Assembly (NCBI GenBank): GCA_037176845.1
Contig: JAYKXP010000231.1
Coordinates: 1-52,707 of the forward strand
Direction: 5' to 3'
Length of the DNA stretch: 52,707 bases
Source of the DNA: Paramarasmius palmivorus
Lineage: Eukaryota > Basidiomycota > Agaricomycetes > Agaricales > Marasmiaceae
The notes under the pieces were generated by a model. It had not been told where the DNA came from. It saw nothing but the letters and a program-made list of their open reading frames with translations, and searched no databases. Both the position numbers and the translations under genes were made by a program. Below, one piece after another: positions 33,637 through 44,528 of this stretch (the first letter of the stretch is position 1; each line of letters opens with the position of its first letter).

Positions 33637-34172
33637 TCAAAAAATATTCGTTTTCAACACCCCAAACTCTACCTCTGTCGGATCTAGCAAATCCAGATCC
33701 AGGGTAGCCCCTTTATCCTGCACGAACCGTACAAATCCCTCTAGTTTCGCTCTATCAACATCAGTCTCGCGTGCGGTCTTTTCAGCCTGTTCAAGTTGCT
33801 TTTCGTTCCGATATGGTACACTTCGCGTAGGGAAGAAGATTTTCTCGACTTCCAATTCATCATCGGGTTTTAAGTGTTCTTTGTATCGCACTATCAGTGG
33901 GAGCCATTAATTCCTCATCCTGTATCACCACCACACAAAACCGAAACGGAGACCCACTCACATCTGACAACAGGCACAAAACCCTTCTCCCGTTTTGTCA
34001 ACCTCGACCTCCAAGCGTCGTATTGGATAACACATTTGTTGACCTCTGTCTTTTCAAGTTCCCAGAGGATTGGTTTGTTAGGTAAAGGCAAGGTTGAAAC
34101 GAATCTAGTGAATGATTCGGGGGAGATTTGGTATCCGCTGTAGATTGCGTAGATGTCGTAGCCATAGCCCAT
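33637..34172 (-). CDS. Unrecognised 'YSGY' family protein, copy 1 (154 aa)
   Basis: Exon 1 is 34172-33962 and exon 2 is 33890-33637, joined by a 71-bp phase-1 intron; total 155 codons. The protein starts MGYGYDIYAIYSGYQISP, has a basic centre (YDAWRSRLTKREKG), and after the intron FPTRSVPYRNEKQLE and DRAKLEGFVRFVQDKG. There is no signal peptide, membrane helix or known domain. Copy 4 (47662-48229) shares the intron position and phase and the motifs YSGY, W-R-R-L-T, V-Y-R and DRAKLE-F-VQ-KG. Selection to keep both frames open over clear sequence divergence suggests a real protein. Function unknown. Confidence 0.75.
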
Positions 34173-36838
34173 GGTGGAAGAAGACGAGATCGTCTGGGTC
34201 TTGGGATTTACAGTTTCCAGTTTCCAGTTTTTTTCCAGTTTTGGCACGTGCCATCAGGCGCTAGCATTTCGCACTTCAGAATTTGGTCTTTAATTTTTTC
34301 GAGGTCGGTCCATAGCAGGTTTATCGTTAATGTTTTTCTACCAAAGAAACAGAAGCGTAAGAGAGCATGAGAGCAAGGGATGATGCAGAGATTGTGACTG
34401 TGCATCCATCCTCCGCACGGCTGTCTCAAAACTTCACTAGCTTTTATGAGCAAAGAATATTAATGGCGAAGAAATTATTTAGAACATAAAAGTATACATT
34501 TAGTAGATGTATAGACAGTGATATAGTCGATACAGTGTACCAAGAGGGCAAACTCTGCCTGACTCCTTTCCCGCTGTTACCACGTCTCGCCTTTCTCGTT
34601 CTTGATAAGTGCCTGGCATTTTGATAATGACACCCTAAATATGCATGCGCCATCCACATTACACCCAGTCACCGAGTGATACCCCCCTTTTCCTACCCTA
34701 GGTGAACGTCGTGGTAGTTGGAGACGGTGATATAGGTAGTTGCTAATGTTGGTGATGATGGAGGTGATAAGGATGGACCTTGTTCTTCGTTGTCGAAAGT
34801 AGTTCATGACTGACGCATGCGAGTATTACTGGCACCAGGTGAAAGAAGGCGCATGAGCCAGTGTGGTATGGGTGTGTGACGGAAGGATCTCGCGTCTGCT
34901 CAGCATAATCGTTCGACAGGCGGATGACTCAGAGGTGTTGGAGGCCGATAATGGGTACTAGTGACAGTGCAGGCAGCAGGTTAAATACACCTTGCAGTAT
35001 TAGACGACACTAGAGTAAGACAGGGTAAGTACTGGGTCAAATTGGAGGTAATGATGACGCACATAGAAGACATATTGGCCCGCTACACTCCTTCCCTTCA
35101 CAACACACCAATACATCCATCTTGGACAAGTTTCTGTGCTTGATGACTGGACCAGGTGAGCGAGATGCTGAGGGACGCGTCAGTAGACACCGGTAATCGC
35201 CGAACACCCTTACACGTGACGGAACTGGAAAACTGGAAATGGAAAGCCGGAGGCTCAGACCTTCTGAAGAAGACAAGAGAAGGGCCGAGGCTCAGGCCGG
35301 GAGAACGGGCCGGATAAACTTTGACCGAACCGACCATCTTACTCGCTCTCTCCGATGTCCACAGTAACAGGACTCCTACAGCCTACTGCCAGCTTCGTTG
35401 GTTTCGGCACCTGGCTCTGCAAATAATTCCCTCAAAGCACCTCCAAGAACATTGGTACCCAAGAGTCTGGAGAAGAGAGGTAGTGGGGATACTCGATGGA
35501 CCGTCACATTCAAGCATCAGGCTTCCTTGCTCAGTGCTCAGCGGTGATGGTATCAGGACTATGTGCAGGATCACGAAGGAGAGCGTTGGAAAGGGTACAG
35601 GAGAAAGGTTCTGCTTCGTTCGACATTCGTAATGTTTTCTTTTCATCGCATTCGATGCAACTTCTCTTACGCTTCTCTTCTCTTTGCAGGCTTCCAAAAC
35701 AGGCCCTAAGTATTCTCAGTACCTCGGTTGACTCCTTCTCAAAAACTTCCAAAGTCGGCACTGGTCACAGTAAACTTCTTACCTCGGAAAGATCATAACG
35801 CGGTGAAGCCCGTGTGGAGGAGAACTAGTATAAACTAAAATGCAAAACCCGTCAAACACGGACTGGGGATTATAGTTAATGGTGGGACATTGGTTGGGCA
35901 TGAAGACAACAACCTCCCAGCGGATATCAGTCGCCTCGTCAAGGCAACCTCGCATAAGTCGTTTTCATGGTCAACCAAATCTACCAACGACAACACATCC
36001 AGAATCATGCTGACTGATCGTGTTCGCATTTTTACTGACTCGCACAAACTGAATCAAAGTGCTAGCTCATCAAATTGCTGTACAGCCTGAGGGACTCGGA
36101 GTTTCAGGAGATAATACCCCATTTCATTCCCTCGGGGTACTACCCCGTGCGTGAACAGATGTTTCTGGTTTCCTGCTCTAAGGCTTTGATAGGCAGCGTG
36201 AGTGACCTCGCCTTTCCCATTTTGTGTCAATCTGATTTCTATACATAGATTACTAATCACCTTGTCTTCCCCGTACCCAATACACTTGCGCCATATGGTA
36301 CTTGACAAAGCGACTTGAGCGGGAGTCTGGAGTACGAGTGTTTAGCGGTACCGTACGAAATCTGTATGCAGATGAGCCGGCCCGAGGAAAATGATTTCCA
36401 TCTCTCGTCAATATGTATAATGAAAATCCACAAGGAGACATCTACGAGTGTATGGTTTGTTCCTGTCGATGGGCGCCGCAGTTTTTATTCTATTTGAACG
36501 ATCTTTCTGCGTCGGGTGTATTCCAGAGTTATGTTCCAGCCGAGTTCGCTTGTTACAGCCAGCGAGACTGCCATACGTCCTACTTACTTTTTGTTTCGAA
36601 TTGTGAGGATGTGTAGTCCCTCTTCTGTGTCGTGTCGCTTTCCTTATCTTCTTTTCTCTAATTTGTTTAGATGTGATTCATTGAGCGCGGGTAGACTAGT
36701 ACGGGTGCCTATAGTGCTCATCTACATTCTACAACTACAAGAGTTGGGAACGAATCACGAAAGCCACACTGATGGGCTGAAATAGCCAATGGTCCGGAAC
36801 TTACGCATCGTTCCAGATCTCTGACCCCAGAAAATTGG
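34173..36838. other. 2.6-kb stretch without a recognised gene
   Basis: Frames on both strands are 60-105 codons at most and show no family features. The segment separates the first set of duplicated genes (glycopeptide, GST, YSGY) from the second. No transposase, terminal repeat or homology to the duplicated units was seen. Confidence 0.4.
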
Positions 36839-36845
36839 TATAAAA
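36839..36845 (+). promoter_or_regulatory. TATA box of glycopeptide copy 2
   Basis: TATAAAA lies 70 bases before the start codon at 36915, with a CCAAT motif about 55 bases further upstream (36784-36790). The spacing fits a fungal promoter with a short leader. The paralogue at 30789 lacks this element. Confidence 0.6.
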
Positions 36846-36914
36846 GCAGGCCAAAAACACCCAGAAGAGCAGCATTCACCGCTACCCTTAATTCACATTT
36901 ACTACAATTCAAAC

Positions 36915-37596
36915 ATGAAGCTGTCTCTCATCGCCTCCACCCTCGCTCTCGCCGCTACCGCTTTGGCCGAGTCTCACACCGTCACCGTACGGCTTTTTCA
37001 CCATTGTCAGTCGATTTGCACTCGCTAATTGTCATTCTCGTCTAGCTGGTCAACAATTGCCCTAGCGGCAATCCTGTTTTCCTCTACCAGGGCAATGGCC
37101 CACGAGGCTCTGGCACCATCGATGGACAAGTCCTTGGAGGTGTAGCGTGGGTCGACGGTTTTGCTGGTGCCGACTGTCAAAGCTCCGGTGTCAACTGCGG
37201 AATCGTCGAGTTCACTCTCACCAACCCCGACGACCCTGATAACACCCAGAATGCTGCCGATTACTCTCTCTTGACCGGTGATGGACTTGGTAACCACCAA
37301 TTGTGAGTACACTTGCTACCTGGTACTTGTGATTTGGCACATGTACTCAAATATTCAATTGCAGCACGTACAGGATGAACTTTGCTTTCAACCGGTTCTT
37401 GCACTGCTGCTGCTCCGGGGCCATGTACTGGAAACAGTGCCGCTGCTTGTCCTGGTGCTTACCTTGGGTCTAACACGACGGGCGGGAGACCTGTCCAGTG
37501 CGTTGCTAATGATACTGGAGTGAGCCTTTATCCTGAATTTTTGGTGGTGTGGCCGCTGACCTTCGATTCTTGTAGATTACCATCACGTTCTGTTAA
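36915..37596 (+). pseudogene. Secreted 8-Cys 'glycopeptide'-type protein, copy 2, frameshifted
   Basis: Same four-exon structure as copy 1 (exon 1 36915-36986, exon 2 from 37046, last exon 37576-37596). It has a signal peptide KLSLIASTLALAATALA and the conserved segments GVAWVDGFAGADC and GVNCGIVEFTLTNP. In exon 3 copy 1 reads EFTGSCTKK. Here one extra A at 37390-37391 shifts the frame, so GSCTAAAPGPCTGN and PVQCVANDTG are in the +1 frame. Read as is, the protein would lose its last five cysteines. Promoter, splice sites and the rest of the coding sequence look healthy, so this is either a very young pseudogene or a sequencing error. Confidence 0.8.
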
Positions 37597-37949
37597 ACGT
37601 GAAGCGTCTCACGAGACAAAATGTCAAAGTTCCAGATGTCCAGATACACGGTGGATTACCAAAGCTGTACATATTCCATTAAACAATGTAAAACATTCGA
37701 GTCTACACAACACATCTACCGTTTTTTAGACGGGCTTGAAACAGGTTTGAAACAGGTCAACGCTGGATGTAAGTCGATAATTGCGAGGGCCAAGTCTTGA
37801 CGTCGAAGCCTTCTGGTTTTCACTTGAGACTTTCCAACTATCACAAGACACGACTAAGTAGTAACCGCGATGTAATTCCGGAGCGCAAACATGGGATACA
37901 AGGGAGTAGACCAGGCTAGAAAGAATATGTCCCCGACGACATGTTCAAC
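37597..37949. other. Short intergenic stretch, nothing recognised
   Basis: Beyond the conserved first bases of the glycopeptide 3'UTR no gene or repeat is seen before the YSGY relic that ends here on the minus strand. Confidence 0.4.
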
Positions 37950-38195
37950 AGAGGGGATCCTGCTCACTTCGAACGACAGGCACGACTCCCTTCTCCCGTC
38001 TTGTCAACCTCCGCTTCCACGCGTCGTATTGCCAGATGGCATATCTACTAACCAGTCTTGTTCCCAGAGGATTGGTGCGTTGGGCTACAAAGGCAATGTT
38101 GAAACAATTTCGGTGAACAGTAATGTTGAAGGGGAGATTTGGCATCCGCTGCGATTGCCTAGGTGTCTCGAGGTACGGTCGTAGCCGCGGCCCAC
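37950..38195 (-). pseudogene. YSGY family relic, copy 2 (exon 1 only)
   Basis: The minus strand aligns with exon 1 of copy 1 over its whole length: GRGYD at the start, CQISPS, then YDAWKRRLTRREKGVVPVVR at the end. The start codon is GTG (38195-38193) where the other copies have ATG. An in-frame TAG follows STLPL, a frameshift precedes the YDAW segment and no exon 2 is present. It cannot encode a family member. Confidence 0.75.
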
Positions 38196-38434
38196 GGCGG
38201 AAGAAGAGAAAGGGGTGTGACACAACGACGCAAATTTTTGTGAAGTAACGCGCAATGTCTACTGTAACCTCAATGTATTCGTCATTTACGGTAGTCATGG
38301 ATGTTGGTAATCCAAACTGCGTGTCGAGATTTCTCAGCTACTTGCTACTTTGGGGCTGCCGTCTGTCAACGTCCAGGTGAACGTAAAGTACCCAATGTAG
38401 GCAACAAAATCAAAGCAAAGAGTAACACGGTTAT

Positions 38435-38508
38435 AATAGCTTTGAAAGCACAACAAAATTATGGTACCCATATTCGAAATGCCGGTGAGGCTCGTCATCC
38501 ATTCTTGA
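38435..38508. repeat. Inverted copy of the GST upstream repeat
   Basis: GCCGGTGAGGCTCGTCATCC (38481-38500) is the near-perfect reverse complement of the motif at 33071-33097. AGCTTTGAAAGCA, about 45 bases before it, matches the TGCTTTCAAAGCT motif of the same unit. Both GST genes therefore carry this block on their 5' side in the same orientation relative to the gene. Confidence 0.65.
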
Positions 38509-38760
38509 GGATTCCACAGTTATCGCACTTGAAATGTTTTGAACCTTTAGTGGAGACAGCTGCAGTACAGGTGAGATAGGGTCAGCAAAAGAATGAGGTG
38601 GACGTTCGTGCAGCTGGTCGTGGGTATGGTTGCGTATCTTGGTAGCCGGGTCTCCGTGAGTTCTTGCGATGGTTTAAATACTGGAATATCTTGAAGCAAA
38701 ATCATTATCAGATCTTCAAAGTTCTTCCTTCTACACAGAATAAGCACCTCTCTCACCGCC

Positions 38761-39547
38761 ATGATCACATTATACGACGTCGGCCCCGCTGCTACGAATT
38801 CGAGTGAGAATTCGCTTTCTCCTCATGTTCGGAAGGCTAGGCAAGGCTTTTTTGCATTATCTTGATTCGCCCCTTGACTGACCCGAATCCTTAGATACAC
38901 CCTCAACTACAAAGGCATCCCATACAAAGTCCCCTGGGTTAACTTTTTCACTCTCGAAGAAACCGCCAAATCAGTCGGAGCTGCTCCACTAGCGTCCGCG
39001 CAGACGGTACACCGAATACACCGTCCCATTCATCGTCGACTCTTCCACTGGCGCTGTCGTCTCCGATTCGTACCGTATTGCGGAATACCTCGATAAAATC
39101 TACCCCGACACCCCACGTCTCGTTCCAGAAGGGACCGAAGGCCTCCAATGGGCATTTGGGGATGCAATTCTTTTGAGGTTATACCGATTTTGGGGTTGGG
39201 TGAGGCCTTTGATGATAGAAAAGGCTCATAATAAAGAGTTTCTGAAGGGTGTCGAGAAAGCGTATGGTCCTCCGATGCCCCCGATGAGTGATGAGGAGAA
39301 GAAGGCAACGTGGGGAGTAGTAAAGGCTGCTCTGGACGATATCAGCAAGTATTACAAGGAAGGACAGCTGTTTTTGACGGGGGATAAACCGATTTACGCC
39401 GATTTTTCATTTATCCCGATTTTCTTTGTGGTCAAGACTTTGTTTGGGAATGATAGCGAGGAATGGAAAGAGGTGGCTAGTTGGAATGGAGGAAGGTGGG
39501 CCAAGATGCTGGATGCAGCACAGTACATGTCGACGGAGGTAGTGTAA
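38761..39547 (+). pseudogene. LigE/FuA-like glutathione S-transferase, copy 2, broken
   Basis: Exon 1 (38761-38840) starts MITLYDVGPA and ends HVRKAR as in copy 1. The 54-bp intron (38841-38894) sits at the same place but its donor reads GCAAGG instead of GT. Exon 2 begins YTLNYKGIPYKVPW and is in frame until ETAKSVGAAP. Around 38985-39020 two one-base deletions relative to copy 1 shift the frame by two. From there YTVPFIVDSSTGAVVSDSYR and the whole C-terminal domain (GDKPIYADFSFIP ... MSTEVV, stop at 39547) are open in the new frame. As written no full-length enzyme can be made, although more than 95 percent of the gene is preserved. Confidence 0.85.
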
Positions 39548-39599
39548 CAATATTTAGACGATATGTTTCTTATTTCGCACTCTTCTTGAACCACTGTCG

Positions 39600-39728
39600 T
39601 TGACACTAATAGACAGCGAGCGGCGCCTCCAGTTGCAGTAGTCCCTGACACGCGTTGCAAATTTGTTGTATCGCATCTTCCATGTATCCGTCGGCGTATA
39701 CATAAAGTGTATCATATGTATGGCCCAT
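39600..39728 (-). pseudogene. YSGY family relic, copy 5 (exon 1 fragment)
   Basis: The minus strand from an ATG at 39728 reads MGHTYDTLYVYADGY, matching the MG-x-x-YD-x-YA-x-YSGY start of the family. A frame-shifted remnant of the V-x-x-Y-x-x-WRRRL segment follows (VRDYCNWRRRSL). The middle of exon 1 and all of exon 2 are absent. It lies between the GST relic and copy 3. Confidence 0.6.
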
Positions 39729-39864
39729 GGTGACACCATCGTTCCTAGTCGTTTGTAACCACCGAGTGACCTACATGACGGCTTCCTTCCACTGGATCAT
39801 CTTTGTATCAATACTAGTATGAGCAATAAAGTTAGTAGCGATTTACAACGAGGTAAATAAGACA

Positions 39865-40373
39865 AGCACTCGCATCGAATGCGTGAATTTCGCCTCTCCC
39901 ATGTCCAATGAACCGCCCTTCTCTTTCACTAGCTTTAGGAACACCTCGAGCTTCGTATCTGTCTCAACCCAGAACCATAGGTCTCCTTCGGTCCATTCGA
40001 GTTATTCTCTGCTCCGATACGGGACACCTCGAACAACGAAGAAAATCTTGTCAGTTCGTTCAATGAGGGGCGAGTCAAGATGGCAAGCCTCTTCGGATTT
40101 GTAGCGTACTTATGTAGTGGGTAAGTGAGTTGGTCTGAAGACAAAGTTCAATAAAAAAGCACTCACTGCAAAATCTTGATGCCAAAAACTGTTCCTTTCG
40201 TGGTAGGTGACGCCTATGAACCGTATTCACCAACTTTGGGATGTAGGAGTTCGTCGTTGCCTTCCGAAGTACATTCGATAAGCACAGGTAGATTCGTAAC
40301 AAACTTAATGAAAGTTTTGAGGAGCACTTAGTATCCGCTGTAGACACCGTAGACACCGTATCTGTGGCCCATG
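39865..40373 (-). pseudogene. YSGY family relic, copy 3 (both exons, several stops)
   Basis: From the ATG at 40373 the frame reads MGHRYGVYGVYSGY followed directly by TAA, then FIKFVTNLP and another stop. The WRRRL segment is missing. Exon 2 is recognisable as RYKSEEACHLDSPLIERTDK, FFVVRGVPYRS, a stop, LEWTEGD and then LVKEKGGSLDMG. It stands head to head with the broken WD40 gene at 40438. Confidence 0.75.
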
Positions 40374-40437
40374 GTGGACTTTCAAGGAGGTATATGATGG
40401 AAAGTTAATGGGAAGAGGAAGACCAGGACAAGACGCG

Positions 40438-42067
40438 ATGTCTTTGACCGAAACCACCACCTCCGCTCAATCTACTGCATGGGTTCCTCTATCACTCGAC
40501 CTCTCGAAAGGCCCTGAACTCGCCGAGAAACTTTAACCTATACAAGATCCTCAGAACTTTGTTCGGATAGCAAAATGGTCAGCAATACAAGTAAGTCGTA
40601 TGGTAACGAGAGAACAGTCGTATCCAACTTTTTTTCGTGTGGTCCAATAGGTGTCCGGACGGGTCGATGACTTTGCTCAATGCGAGGAATTTTCTTCTTA
40701 TATGATGGTGAAAATGTACGTGCTCATCCTAGCTGGCTCTGGAGTGTGTATGGCTGACTAGAGGTCTAGTAACACGACTACAGCAGAAGATGATCCCAGA
40801 ACGCACAATTGGTAATTGCGACAGCCGTCACCCAACGTCGACTTCCTTTGGTATCCCACCGCAAGCTCTAAGAGATCATTCAACGTTTTGTTCGTATCGT
40901 CGGTTAGAGAATCTCCTGTGAAGTTGTTGGATGCTTCAAACGGCAGGGGTGTGTTGCTATCCATATCTTTCCTGGTGTCCATTACGCTCAATATACAACA
41001 GCTCAGGGCATCATATCCAATTATTGACCATCGTGAAAAACGTTTCATCGCACACCCACTCACTGGCGTTCAAACTTTATGGGACCAGGTAGTACTTGTG
41101 CTTCAACTTGACTATTCTATACTCATCCTTTTTCCAGGCAATACTGCGGCTTTGAAGATGCGATTGAAGTATTATGAAGTTAGGACAGCCGGGTGAAGGC
41201 GCTCGCCTACCGACAACACCAAGCAAGAAAAGCAAGGATGGGCGGAAGGGTATGTCGTCTCCTTTTCACGGTCTAGCTTCAGTTTGTGCTAAGGCGAACG
41301 ATTCCAGGAATTATATCTGCATTTGCATTCTGTCCATCCTACGCTTCGGACTATTACGCCGCTGGCTCACACCGACTGATTCCAACGTCGCCTTGTTCAG
41401 CGAGACTCAGGGCGAGATTCCCGTCATGTTCTTGAGTGGAGGACCAGCGGCTGGCGTTACTCAGGTAGGCCTAAGTGTATCTGTATCACAACGATTCAAC
41501 CATTCTATCGTATCTGTAGCTCCAATTCAACCCCATGCAGCCGCATATGATCTACGCGTCCTTCCGAAGACAGAATGTCATATACTCTTGGGATATGAGA
41601 GGAACTGTAGACATGCCAATAGCAATCTACTCGCTACCTCAGGGATCCGAAGAGCCTACCAACCAGAAACGAAGATTTGACGTTGATACCAGTGGGGTAC
41701 CGGCTATCTGACCGTTCCGCCTTCTGACGAAGTCTTACGCAGTCTGGCGACATACATTTCTTTGATCTCAACTCCACTGAGGTTCATGCCTACGATTCCA
41801 TACCTACCATCGTGCTAAAGTTGGCCTACAAGGCACATGAAGGTACTTGTCTCCGACCTGTATATCACTCAGCGTCACTGATTCGTATCTCGTTTCTAGA
41901 TTCTATCGGATGTGTGGCTTTTCGACCGAATTCGGCGGAACTTTTGTCGGTGTCTGGGTCGAGGAATTATTAATTACCCTTCGTCGGATGAGGATGATGG
42001 AAAGGTGCTGAAAAGGTTGAGAAAACCTGTGACGAGAGATAGGTCGATCAAGTCGTGGCATTTGTAA
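40438..42067 (+). pseudogene. WRAP53/TCAB1-like WD40 protein, copy 1, broken
   Basis: The copy is collinear with the intact gene at 45883-47543, with matching intron positions (for example NFVRIAKWSAIQ before intron 1). Codon 33 is TAA (40534-40536) where copy 2 encodes Glu. The VSGRVDG exon has indels that scramble its frame. In TASSKRSFNVLFVSSVRESP a one-base insertion is compensated by a deletion seven codons later. The DVGQPGEG region is shifted, and about 26 bp are deleted across the end of the exon that in copy 2 reads SGHWLAFGSQ, including its splice donor. Segments such as DSNVALFSETQGEIPVMF remain highly conserved, so inactivation is recent. Confidence 0.88.
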
Positions 42068-42073
42068 TCCATG

Positions 42074-42320
42074 ATGGGTAAATGCGACTACAGCGGATAC
42101 ACCATGCCCTGTGATGAATTCGAAAGTCTATCGCTGACTGTTTAATGGAAAAGGGAAGGTGGAGATCGGCTCGTAATGTGACTTAGCAACTCTATCCAAC
42201 CTGGAGGCGCCGGAGAAGTTCATGACATTGACACCAGTTGCTCGATGTGCGTATCTCGATTCTCATCGCTCACATTATCTAATGACATTGATTTCTCTTC
42301 AGGATACGTACCGTAACGAG
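42074..42320 (+). pseudogene. YSGY family relic, copy 6 (plus strand)
   Basis: Directly after the stop codon of the broken WD40 gene the plus strand reads MGKCDYSGYTMP, then DEFESLSLTV and a stop, paralleling MGKYDTYAVYSGYTMPPDKF of copy 4. Further on, QPGGAGE in one frame and EKFMTLTPVAR in another match the WRRRLTREEMLMTPVAR end of exon 1, followed by the family's GTGCGTA donor and a 3' remnant. Copy 4 follows the intact WD40 gene in the opposite orientation. Confidence 0.65.
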
Positions 42321-43690
42321 CAGTTCAAGTTCATTTACTCAAATCTAGCAATATTCCGTCACTAAATGGCGTGCGACACCCTATGTCGACAGAGCAATAT
42401 TGTCAGTCAAAGTATCGAGATAGAATACTGCCTTGTGATGCATTTGGGCAAAGTTGCTGTAGAGTCCTGTCGCAATTCTATGTTATCAGGAACGGTAGGC
42501 TATGGGTACGGGTGTGATATAGTGAACGGGATAATTCTGGTATGTCTTCTGGTTGATGACTGAGTGAATCAAAATATGGTTGGTGGTCCGTTAGGTGGCA
42601 TACAGCTAGCTGCGAATGCAATGGCTGAGAGAAGAGCGAGGAGCGCTTTGAAAAGCTTTAATGCTTTGTGTGCTGCAAACATGGTCCTTTGATCAGGGGA
42701 ACAGCTGTTAATGCGGAAATTGACGGAGGCGAACGGTGTACAGCGAAATGAACCACCGGTTGGGCATCGATACGACAGGATACGACCCCGACAACCTGGA
42801 AAATTCAGGGGTGGAGACTGGTAGCCCACCTGACAAAGTATAAGTTAGATTGTAAGTGTTGGAGCTGAACGTCGGCCCAGTGCACTGGCCGCATAATCCC
42901 AACATGCACGTCCCACTGGACGTTGTGTATAGGGAGATCTAGAATGAGCGAAGGTTGTGAGTCTGAGTTGACGTTTTCGAGCGGAAAATAAGGGTACCGA
43001 TGACACATTGGTGCCAAATATGACAGATACCCTGGGTGAGAGCTTCAAAGCTTCAACCTCATTGAGCAAGAGCGGCCGATAGAAGTTCTGTCAGTAGCTT
43101 ACTTCGAGCACTTGATCCATAGCCCATGCTCGCCGAAGATGAGCACAGAGGTGTCACACACCGTTTTAAAGCCTTTTCAATCCCCAAAGCAAGCCAGATG
43201 ATATCAACAATTGCGAAACGTCCCCGGGACGTTCCGCTGCGGTCTGGTGCCAGTCATTTGTGTTTCTCTCCGTCATTCTTCCGAGCGGTATATTTTCCAT
43301 TTACGGAGTGAGTGCGACGGTCGACCTCACTCAACATCGAACACGGTCAGAAGTAGGCATTTGAGTGCTGTGCAATGATAGAAGAAACAGAAAGGACTGG
43401 AATAATTAGGGTGGTGAAGGAGGGTGGGAGAGTTTGGTCGAGAAATCTCGCATCCAAACCACCACCATCGGACTTATTTTCACTGAAACAACCTTTCATC
43501 ACGAACCCCCACGAACCAGACTGCCATGGCCATCTATGCACTCTACTTCCAATCTCGATCCTTCCCCAGGAATTCATGGCAATTGTCCACTTTGTCCCAC
43601 ACGTGTGACCCCACTGCCATTTAAACTTGAACTTCGTGGCTGCTCGTACGTTTCTAGCTTCGGTTATCTTGACACTGGAACCCACGTACA
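42321..43690. other. Stretch without a recognised gene
   Basis: Minus-strand frames between 43069 and 42569 look weakly protein-like (PSLILDLPIHNVQWDVHVG; a hydrophobic KLFKALLALLSAIAFAASC) but overlap in several frames and match nothing I know. They may be remains of a decayed gene. No repeat was seen. Confidence 0.3.
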
Positions 43691-43789
43691 GTAAGATTAC
43701 TTCGCGAAGAACTTTAGCTTTTACATGAACCTGGTAGTTCCGTTGGCGAAGTCGTAAAAGGAATGGGAAAGGACAAGATTCTTGTCAAG
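43691..43789 (+). pseudogene. RPT6: Orphan exon relic of 26S proteasome ATPase Rpt6
   Basis: The frame reads VRLLREEL, a TAG codon, LLHEPGSSVGEVVKGMGKDK, then ILVKV before a GTACGG donor. This is the conserved coiled-coil/OB junction of Rpt6 (PSMC5), where the family has LREELQLLQEPGSYVGEVVK. The glutamine codon has become TAG (43715-43717). No other Rpt6 exon is seen on either side, in particular no AAA Walker motifs, so this is an isolated fragment. Confidence 0.7.
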
Positions 43790-44072
43790 GTACGGCCTGA
43801 TACTGAGCAGCCGAACACAGTCATACTATTGAATCATCTTTGCCAACTCCAAGTCATTCGAGGCACCAGTTAATTTACACCATCTTGGAAACAGGTCAGG
43901 TTACTAGTGGACTTCTGTTGCGGAATGTCCCCGTCAGCTTGCTTCACGGCACCCATTTAATGAAATTCGCCTGAAGTTGCTATATAAAGAGCTTGGTCAA
44001 CAGCCCACTTCTTCACCAATCTGTATCTCGTTCCTAGTACTACTATCACATACACTCTCACTCGATCATATC

Positions 44073-44528
44073 ATGACTTGGACGATCGCTAGTGTGTCCG
44101 TCCCCAGTGGAAAGACCTACACCATTGTTGGTGGTCCCGATGGCCAGGAAGGTGCTTTTACTCCCGGCTATTTGTTTTCCACCAAAGCCTGGTTGATCAT
44201 TCCTGGCCTCGGTTACATCCAATTCGTTGACCAGGGAAACAAAGGCACGTCTTTTGATAACAACTAGATGTTGCAGCTTGCTGACCTTCTTTCATCCTGC
44301 AGTCCCTGGCGGAGATTGGTCCGTCAAAGTCAGTGGCACCAACAGCAACTGGTTCTACGGTGGAGGTGGCCAAATGACCATCAAGGTCAACTCAGACGGA
44401 ACCTTCACTATCACTGGAGGTCAGAAGGACACCTCCGGCAAAGTGTGAGTTGCGGTGGAGTTGTTTTTTGCGATTGTGTTCTGAATATTTGAATATTTGC
44501 CATTCACAGCACTGCTTGGGCATTGTAA
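44073..44528 (+). CDS. Small cysteine-free beta-rich protein, unrecognised (110 aa)
   Basis: Exons 44073-44244, 44303-44444 and 44510-44528 give 111 codons. The first intron needs a GC donor (GCACGT) to keep PGLGYIQFVDQGNK joined to VPGGDWSVKVSG; the second uses GTGAGT. The product begins MTWTIASVSVPSGKTYTIVG and contains NSNWFYGGGGQMTIKVNSDG and FTITGGQKDTSGKV. Alternating hydrophobic residues, many Gly/Ser/Thr and no Cys suggest a compact beta-sandwich or lectin-like cytosolic protein. There is no signal peptide. A TATA-like TATATAAAG sits about 95 bases upstream. I do not recognise the family. Confidence 0.65.

Noticed and set aside
42569..42680. Signal-peptide-like short frame as a pheromone precursor or secreted peptide
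   Set aside because: The frame ends without a CaaX box, has no cysteine near the end and sits in a stretch with several overlapping meaningless frames.
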